18,398 bases of DNA from an uncultured Caryophanales bacterium (lineage in GTDB: Bacteria > Bacillota_I > Bacilli_A > RFN20 > CAG-826). Under the pieces are notes generated by a model, which ran no database searches, was not told the origin of the DNA, and was given only the letters and a program-made list of their open reading frames with translations. The translations under genes were made by a program, and so were the position numbers. The stretch lies in contig CAMOQM010000007.1 of NCBI GenBank assembly GCA_946622925.1, forward strand, positions 1 through 18,398, given 5' to 3'. Below are positions 13,550 through 18,398 of this stretch, one piece after another (the first letter of the stretch is position 1; each line of letters opens with the position of its first letter).

Positions 13550-14047
13550 TTACTGTTTGGAACGCCAGTCCAACTTTTTATCATAAACCCTTATGCCGCT
13601 TCTCAATATTTCCAAAAGGAATTCCGCATTTGAAGAGATATCTTCAAGTCGAATGACGTCCACCCTTTTATGCAGGGCTCTTTCCAGCTGCCCGCCTAAA
13701 CTAAAGAAATCCAATCCGGTAATTGACCCTGATATCATAATATCAACGTCACTAGTTTCAAGGGCTTCACCCCTAGCATATGAACCAAAGAGATAAGCAA
13801 AATCAATTTGAGCATCCGAAAAAGCCTTATTAAGGGCCTCTTTAATAACGTCTAACGGCAATATCCCCCTATCAAAGCCATAGCGTTCATATGACTCGAT
13901 CTTCTCTAAAATCATCCTGCCTAAGGGAGAATCGCTTTTGCTGCGACCCAATTCATGGTTCTTATAAGACTCAAAACTAACTCCCGCGATTTCCGCGGCT
14001 TGGGCTTGGGTAAGTCCTTTGGCTACCCTAATTTCTTTTAATTCCAT
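13550..14047 (-). CDS. XRE helix-turn-helix fused to a minimal nucleotidyltransferase (MNT/MntA-like)
   Basis: 165 residues from the ATG at 14047; a GTG two codons earlier (14053) is also possible and the residue numbers here count from it. Residues ~3-55 form an XRE domain (AKGLTQAQAAEIAGVSFESYKNHE). Residues ~75-160 form a minimal nucleotidyltransferase with the full GSX10DXD signature (Gly90-Ser91, Asp102, Asp104) and a third acidic residue, Asp132, in KRVDVIRLED. Catalysis therefore looks intact. MNT domains of MntA-type antitoxins AMPylate a HEPN toxin, but no HEPN gene is adjacent: cstA follows and malic enzyme precedes. The DNA-binding domain and the dyad just upstream suggest autoregulation. 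Alternatively it may be a regulator that modifies an unlinked target. No Shine-Dalgarno; the -10 box is 6 nt before the ATG. Confidence 0.85.
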   Translation of the reverse strand: MELKEIRVAKGLTQAQAAEIAGVSFESYKNHELGRSKSDSPLGRMILEKIESYERYGFDRGILPLDVIKEALNKAFSDAQIDFAYLFGSYARGEALETSDVDIMISGSITGLDFFSLGGQLERALHKRVDVIRLEDISSNAEFLLEILRSGIRVYDKKLDWRSKQ

Positions 14048-14085
14048 ATACACATTTTACATTGCCTTTAGTGTATTTCTACACT
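14048..14085 (-). promoter_or_regulatory. Promoter and dyad operator of the XRE-nucleotidyltransferase gene
   Basis: Minus strand -10 TAAAAT (14054-14059) ends 6 nt before the ATG at 14047. A 4-of-6 -35 TAGAAA lies 17 nt upstream within the perfect dyad AGTGTA-TTTC-TACACT (14070-14085, plus-strand reading). The dyad covering the -35 is a natural operator for the XRE domain of the product. No Shine-Dalgarno is present between the -10 and the ATG, so a leaderless transcript is predicted. Confidence 0.5.
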
Positions 14086-14111
14086 TTTGGAGTTTTTAGA
14101 TGTGTATATAT

Positions 14112-14142
14112 GAAAAGGAAGTGGCTCACCACCACTCCCTTT
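14112..14142 (-). terminator. Intrinsic terminator downstream of malic enzyme
   Basis: On the minus strand AAAGGGAGTGG pairs with CCACTTCCTTT (11 pairs, one G-U) around a 7-nt loop, followed by TTTTC counting the stem-end U residues. It lies 15 nt after the malic enzyme stop and separates that operon from the XRE-nucleotidyltransferase gene. Confidence 0.75.
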
Positions 14143-14156
14143 GCTGTATTAATGAC

Positions 14157-15338
14157 TTATTTCCTAGCCACGCCGGTTTCCCTAGCGACCTTGGCGACCT
14201 CTTTGGCCACGGTTTCGTGGGCCTTGCGGTCATAAGCGTAAGGAAGGATATATTCGGCGGATAGCTCTTCGGGCTTAACGCAGTTAGCGATGCCAACGGA
14301 AGCGGCCATCATCATCTCGACGTTAATATCCCGCGCCCTAACGTCTAACGCCCCACGGAATAATCCAGGGAAGACGAGGACGTTATTGATTTGGTTAGGA
14401 TATTGGCTTGATCCCGTGCCGACGATATAGGCCCCAGCTTCTTTGGCCTCTTCATAAGAGATTTCCGGAATCGGGTTGGCGCAGGGGAAGAGAATGGCTT
14501 TTTCGTTCATCGAAGCCACCATTTCTTTGCTAACGACCTTGCCAACGGAGACCCCGATGAAGACATCGGCTCCCTTCATCGCATCGGCTAAGGTACCAAC
14601 TAGATGCTCTCTATTGGTGACCTTGGCTAGTTCGGCTTGGGCCGAGGTGAGGTTTTCCCCGCCTTCGACGATGATGCCATAACGGTCGCAGGAGATAAGA
14701 TGCTTAACCCCAAAACGAAGGAGATACTTAGCGATGGCGATACCGGCGGCCCCAGCCCCATTGATAACGACTTTGATTTCGTCGATCTTCTTATCGGCTA
14801 GTTTAAGCGCGTTAAGCAATGCGGCGGCCATGACGATCGCGGTGCCATGTTGGTCATCGTGGAAAACCGGGATATCGAGTTCTTGCTTTAAGCGGGTCTC
14901 GATTTCAAAGCAACGGGGCGCGGAGATATCTTCGAGGTTAATTCCCCCAAAGCTTCCAGAGATTAATTTGATGGTCCGGATTATCTCTTCGGTATCCTTG
15001 CTTTTGATGCAGATAGGATAGGCATCGACGTCGCCATAGGCTTTAAATAAGGCGGCTTTGCCTTCCATTACGGGCATGCCGGCTTCGGGACCAATGTCCC
15101 CTAAGCCAAGGACGGCCGTCCCATCGGTGATGACGGGGACAGTGTTCCAGCGTCTAGTTAATTCGAAGCTCTTATCGACGTCTTTGGATATCTCTAAGCA
15201 AGGCGCGGCTACCCCTGGGGTATAGGCTTCCATTAAGGCTTGCCGACTAGAGACATCGACGCGGCATTTGGTTTCGATTTTGCCTTTCCATTCCGCGTGT
15301 TTGCGTAAGGAAATTTCGGAAATTGTTTCTTTGCTCAT
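14157..15338 (-). CDS. NAD(P)-dependent malic enzyme, short form
   Basis: 393 residues, the usual size of bacterial malic enzymes without a phosphotransacetylase tail. It oxidatively decarboxylates malate to pyruvate and CO2. Visible motifs: AYTPGVAAPC with catalytic Tyr39, MEGKAALFK with Lys94, NLEDIS (Glu136, Asp137) and FHDDQHGTA (Asp161, Asp162) for the divalent metal, and the Rossmann GAGAAG (194-199), followed by a CDRYG segment. The acidic/hydrophilic end of the Rossmann strand is (L)ISCDRYG, so NAD preference is plausible but not certain. The ATG at 15338 has AAAGGGG upstream and lies 17 nt after the membrane hydrolase stop, making it the last gene of that operon. Pyruvate from this enzyme ties into CstA, PEPCK and the biotin enzyme of the same window. 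Confidence 0.93.
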   Translation of the reverse strand: MSKETISEISLRKHAEWKGKIETKCRVDVSSRQALMEAYTPGVAAPCLEISKDVDKSFELTRRWNTVPVITDGTAVLGLGDIGPEAGMPVMEGKAALFKAYGDVDAYPICIKSKDTEEIIRTIKLISGSFGGINLEDISAPRCFEIETRLKQELDIPVFHDDQHGTAIVMAAALLNALKLADKKIDEIKVVINGAGAAGIAIAKYLLRFGVKHLISCDRYGIIVEGGENLTSAQAELAKVTNREHLVGTLADAMKGADVFIGVSVGKVVSKEMVASMNEKAILFPCANPIPEISYEEAKEAGAYIVGTGSSQYPNQINNVLVFPGLFRGALDVRARDINVEMMMAASVGIANCVKPEELSAEYILPYAYDRKAHETVAKEVAKVARETGVARK

Positions 15339-15355
15339 AACTTTTTACCCCTTTA

Positions 15356-17797
15356 TTACATCGGTATGAAGGAGATGGAGGCCGATAAGGACATCATGAT
15401 AAATATCATGCACCAGAGAAGGGCTCCGGCATAGACGTTACCTAACTTCTTATAGGCCAAACGGTTGAATATCGGCAAGATGGCCATCATGACCACAAGA
15501 GCGAAGACCATGTTGATATAGAGCCACATCTCGTTGGAATCGGTGGGCGAATAATAGCCATAGAAGACGGTACCGGTCTTGAAGTAGACCCAGTAGTTGA
15601 TGATGAGGATGAAGGCTAAGCCAAGGGAATTGGCCAAAGCGGCGATAAGCTGGATCTGCCATTCCTTATAACCTTCCCTAGCGATACCGAGGTTAACGCG
15701 GATGGAGTTGGAGAGATAGAAGACGTAGAATCCGGCAAGGTAGATAAGCCAGGTAAGTAACATACGTCCATTTAAGGGCGAGGCTGAGATCAGCATGAAG
15801 CGGAAATCCTGATGGCTCGTCACATAGGATAACTGGATGACCCCATAGAAGAGGAAGAACATCACGATGGATAAGCCTAAGGTCTTTAGGAGATTGATCG
15901 GCTTAACCTTAAGTCCGGCGAACTTGGACCAATCGACCCGGGAGGGGGTTCCCTTTACTTTGGATTCGATGTGGTAATAGAGGTTTTCGCAGCAAGTGGT
16001 CAAAACAAAGACGAGGATACCGACCGAACCATTGATTAACGCCCAGAGGAAGACGGCGTTCATCATACGGGCCGGGAATTGGTAGGTATAGACGTTAGAG
16101 GCGGCATCGGCCATCCAATCCATGGAGAGCCTAGCAAGGGGGATAAAGTCTAAGCAGGCGATGATGGCGGTTAATACCATCGGTAGCCAGAAGACGAGTC
16201 TCTTAGCAAAGGACTTATTGACCTTTTCGGTGCCCGCTTTAGCCCTGACGATAGGATCATTAGAGTATTTGTTAACGAATTCTTGTTCGCTAGCGGCCCT
16301 GCTTTCGGCTTCTTCTTTCACCGACTTCATAAACGGCACGACGCCGACGATGAAGTAGACAAGGGCAATCACGAGCATGAAGCCGAAGGTTAAACCTAGG
16401 CCGTTAGAGATTTCCTTACCAAACCAAGTCTGGTCGGCATCATTACGGGTGGTTTCTAATCCTAAGCCACGACGGAAGAAGTTGGTGGTATTGGAGATGG
16501 AGGTCGGATCATACATCTCGAAGCAATGGTTGGTTTCTTCGTGGTGGATGACGCGTAAGGTGCCTTTGGTGAAGTCACCATATTCATAATCTTGGATAAA
16601 GGTATCGAATTTGCCATTGGCGGAAGCGGTCTTGCTATTTACTTCGTTAATGAAGCGAAGGGCAATGACTTCGTAGGCTTGGTTTTCGTCTTGGTAACGG
16701 AAGCTGCCTTCGTCGTATTTGGCGTAAGAGAGGGCGGTATTGCAACGTAATTGATAGAAAACGTTGGCAGCGCTGGTTTTGATATAACCGGAGATGTAGA
16801 GGTTTTTGACGATCGATTCGGCATAGGAGTTACCGGCGAAATCGGCGGCTAATTTAGTCGCGTCTCCCCCACCGGCGGAGTGGCCCATCAAGCCGATGCG
16901 GTCACGGTCGATATAGTCATAGGCGTCGACGTTGTTATAGACATATTGGAGGAGGTAACCCATGCCGCTTCTAGCCACGGAATAAGAGTTCTGTGTCTTG
17001 TTGCCATTGGCGTCGACGACATATTGGCCGGTCTCGTTATCATAGGCATAACCGCCATAGGTGGTCGCGCCTTGGGAGCCGGGGTCGATGGTGAAGACGA
17101 CGGCGCCACGCGAAGATAACTCGATGGCGTATTGGGCCATGGTGGCCTTGGTCCTAGTAAAGCCCGGGATGACGAAGACCGCGGGTAAGGGATTGGTCGC
17201 CGAGGCAACCTTAGGACGGTAGACGGTATAGGCCACCGAGACGGTTGGATCATCGATGGTATAGCTCGTCCCATTTAAGGGCATGGGACGGTTGTACTTA
17301 TCGGTATCGACCTTGGTTAAGGCATAGTCTTTGATTTCGACCGAACCACCGCTGCTCTCGAAGAGGTGGCCCGAGACCGAAGTCCCGATGATACCGACAA
17401 CCGAGATGACGCTAAGGATGAAGGACGGCCTTTGGAACCATTTTCTTTCCTTCTTAACGGGCTCAACGTAATTCTCATTAACGACCTTGAGGGATTTAGG
17501 TTCGCGTTTGCTGACTAAGGCCAAGATGTTAAATAGCAAGGCTAAGCAATCGATGACCGAGATGACGGTGATGACGATTAAGACGATCTTATCGGTCTTA
17601 TTTAGCTCGGGGGTTTTCTGCAACCGATTGATGATCGATTCGCTATATAACCCTAAGCAAAGGGAGAGGATGCCGAAGATTAGGAACATCACGTAGATGG
17701 GTTCGGACACCGAATAGAAGAGGGCGGTGGTAATGGCGTAAAGGAAGGTGCAGACATAGGAGATTATGGCAGCTACCCGTAGATATTTGGCTTTCAT
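15356..17797 (-). CDS. Large polytopic membrane protein with extracytoplasmic alpha/beta-hydrolase domain
   Basis: 813 residues; I do not recognise a named family. About four transmembrane segments (roughly 8-30, 33-52, 68-96, 122-146) precede a soluble domain at about 147-455, then about seven more hydrophobic segments to the C-terminus. The soluble part is an alpha/beta hydrolase: VFVIPGFT oxyanion-type loop (208-213), DPGSQG, and a nucleophile elbow GHSAGG with Ser307; His424 in TNHCFEM is a plausible catalytic histidine. It looks like an esterase, lipase or peptidase facing outward, with substrate unknown. AAGGAG overlapping the upstream stop codon sets the start, 11 nt from the preceding gene. 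It shares an operon with a probable solute-binding protein and malic enzyme, hinting at release and use of an external carbon source. Confidence 0.72.
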   Translation of the reverse strand: MKAKYLRVAAIISYVCTFLYAITTALFYSVSEPIYVMFLIFGILSLCLGLYSESIINRLQKTPELNKTDKIVLIVITVISVIDCLALLFNILALVSKREPKSLKVVNENYVEPVKKERKWFQRPSFILSVISVVGIIGTSVSGHLFESSGGSVEIKDYALTKVDTDKYNRPMPLNGTSYTIDDPTVSVAYTVYRPKVASATNPLPAVFVIPGFTRTKATMAQYAIELSSRGAVVFTIDPGSQGATTYGGYAYDNETGQYVVDANGNKTQNSYSVARSGMGYLLQYVYNNVDAYDYIDRDRIGLMGHSAGGGDATKLAADFAGNSYAESIVKNLYISGYIKTSAANVFYQLRCNTALSYAKYDEGSFRYQDENQAYEVIALRFINEVNSKTASANGKFDTFIQDYEYGDFTKGTLRVIHHEETNHCFEMYDPTSISNTTNFFRRGLGLETTRNDADQTWFGKEISNGLGLTFGFMLVIALVYFIVGVVPFMKSVKEEAESRAASEQEFVNKYSNDPIVRAKAGTEKVNKSFAKRLVFWLPMVLTAIIACLDFIPLARLSMDWMADAASNVYTYQFPARMMNAVFLWALINGSVGILVFVLTTCCENLYYHIESKVKGTPSRVDWSKFAGLKVKPINLLKTLGLSIVMFFLFYGVIQLSYVTSHQDFRFMLISASPLNGRMLLTWLIYLAGFYVFYLSNSIRVNLGIAREGYKEWQIQLIAALANSLGLAFILIINYWVYFKTGTVFYGYYSPTDSNEMWLYINMVFALVVMMAILPIFNRLAYKKLGNVYAGALLWCMIFIMMSLSASISFIPM

Positions 17798-17808
17798 GGC
17801 ATTTCTCC

Positions 17809-18398
17809 TTAGCTATTGAAGATGGCCCTGGCCTCTTCGCTTATTAGATACTCGGTGACGAGCTTGGCGTTATCGGTATCGGAAATACGGTGGAGGTAAC
17901 GGTTCTTGACCTCAGCGTTATAGGTGACTTGGTATTCCTCGGATTGATAGATCGTATCAGTGGGGATGGAACCGGTGGTCGTGATATTGCTAACCGACCC
18001 CCAGCCAAGCATGATGTCGACGTCATCATCATAGAGGATCTGTCCGGTGCTAGGACCGACGTTGCCGGTATAGCCACGGAAGAGGATGGTATCTAAGTCG
18101 TCCTGGCTAACGCCTTTACCCGCTAGATAGGTCTTCAACTTACCTTCGAGGGTTTCGATCTGGCTAGCGACGATGCCGCTGGTGGCGGCTTTGTCATACC
18201 AAGCGACGACGGAGTAGTGATATTCCTTCGGGATATCGTCCTTATCCATGAATAGGGCTTTATATGTGACGGTGGAATTGACGGCAAAGGGTTTAGCTTC
18301 CATATAATGGACCATCCTACCGGCCCCGATATATTGGCTTTGGAATTTAGCCACCGAGGAGGTGTCGATCTGATCCATTTCATAGGTCGTCCAACCTA
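17809..18398 (-). CDS. Probable extracellular solute-binding protein, C-terminal part (5' end outside the window)
   Basis: The frame is open to the window edge, giving about 196 residues; the internal ATG at 18378 is not taken as the start. The text has features of a type 2 periplasmic-binding fold: a DVDIMLGWGS segment, a run of Ser/Thr-rich loops, and an ending KLVTEYLISEEARAIFNS resembling the final helix of molybdate/iron/phosphate-type binding proteins (EYLLSEEGQxIF). No transporter permease or ATPase is in view; it would be encoded upstream if present. Its stop codon lies within the Shine-Dalgarno of the membrane hydrolase, 11 nt before that gene. The family call is tentative. Confidence 0.5.
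   Translation of the reverse strand, partial: GWTTYEMDQIDTSSVAKFQSQYIGAGRMVHYMEAKPFAVNSTVTYKALFMDKDDIPKEYHYSVVAWYDKAATSGIVASQIETLEGKLKTYLAGKGVSQDDLDTILFRGYTGNVGPSTGQILYDDDVDIMLGWGSVSNITTTGSIPTDTIYQSEEYQVTYNAEVKNRYLHRISDTDNAKLVTEYLISEEARAIFNS

Overview
The window looks like the chromosome of an anaerobic, fermentative Bacillota-type bacterium with roughly half G+C. Pointers are the strong AGGAGG/AAGGGG ribosome binding sites, U-tract terminators, a stand-alone BioY, an ATP-dependent PEP carboxykinase, a short-form CstA, a SpoIIE-type phosphatase and two [FeFe]-hydrogenase-like proteins. An uncultured gut Bacilli, Erysipelotrichia or mollicute-related lineage would fit, but this is inference. 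TGA acts as a stop codon (the response regulator ends in TGA inside an ATGA overlap), so the UGA=Trp code is excluded. Nearly all genes lie on the minus strand. I see no tRNA, rRNA, CRISPR array or insertion sequence.

Layout. 1-2735 (minus): bioY, pckA and the start of a biotin-dependent oxaloacetate decarboxylase/pyruvate carboxylase carboxyltransferase subunit. This is a C3/C4 node with its vitamin importer. 2828-3253 (plus): a small two-CBS-domain protein. 3262-4920 (minus): a membrane diguanylate cyclase with a promoter, a class I cyclic-di-GMP riboswitch and an overlapping intrinsic terminator in its leader. 4921-5248: mostly uninterpreted intergenic DNA. 5249-9855 (minus): a four-gene operon of a small thioredoxin-like [2Fe-2S] protein, a PAS-containing sensory [FeFe]-hydrogenase-like protein, a PP2C/SpoIIE phosphatase and a second [FeFe] hydrogenase, closed by a strong terminator. 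9856-10098: a divergent regulatory region with an array of helically phased TTTAGAACT repeats and two dyads. 10099-11957 (plus): a two-component pair with an unusual XRE-receiver regulator and a 7TM LytS-type kinase. 11959-13491 (minus): a CstA-family transporter. 13550-14047 (minus): a fused XRE-minimal nucleotidyltransferase. 14112-18398 (minus): an operon of a probable solute-binding protein (partial), a large membrane alpha/beta hydrolase and malic enzyme.

The metabolic genes converge on pyruvate. CstA probably imports it, malic enzyme makes it from malate, the biotin enzyme and PEP carboxykinase link it to oxaloacetate and PEP, and the hydrogenases dispose of fermentative electrons as H2. 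The regulatory genes could sense that state: H2/redox through the PAS hydrogenase and phosphatase, and possibly pyruvate through the LytS-type kinase, as in E. coli BtsSR. The strongest single observation is the diguanylate cyclase placed under a riboswitch for its own product, with an apparent OFF architecture. A second theme is several promoters whose -10 box lies only 5-9 nt before an ATG with no Shine-Dalgarno, suggesting leaderless mRNAs.
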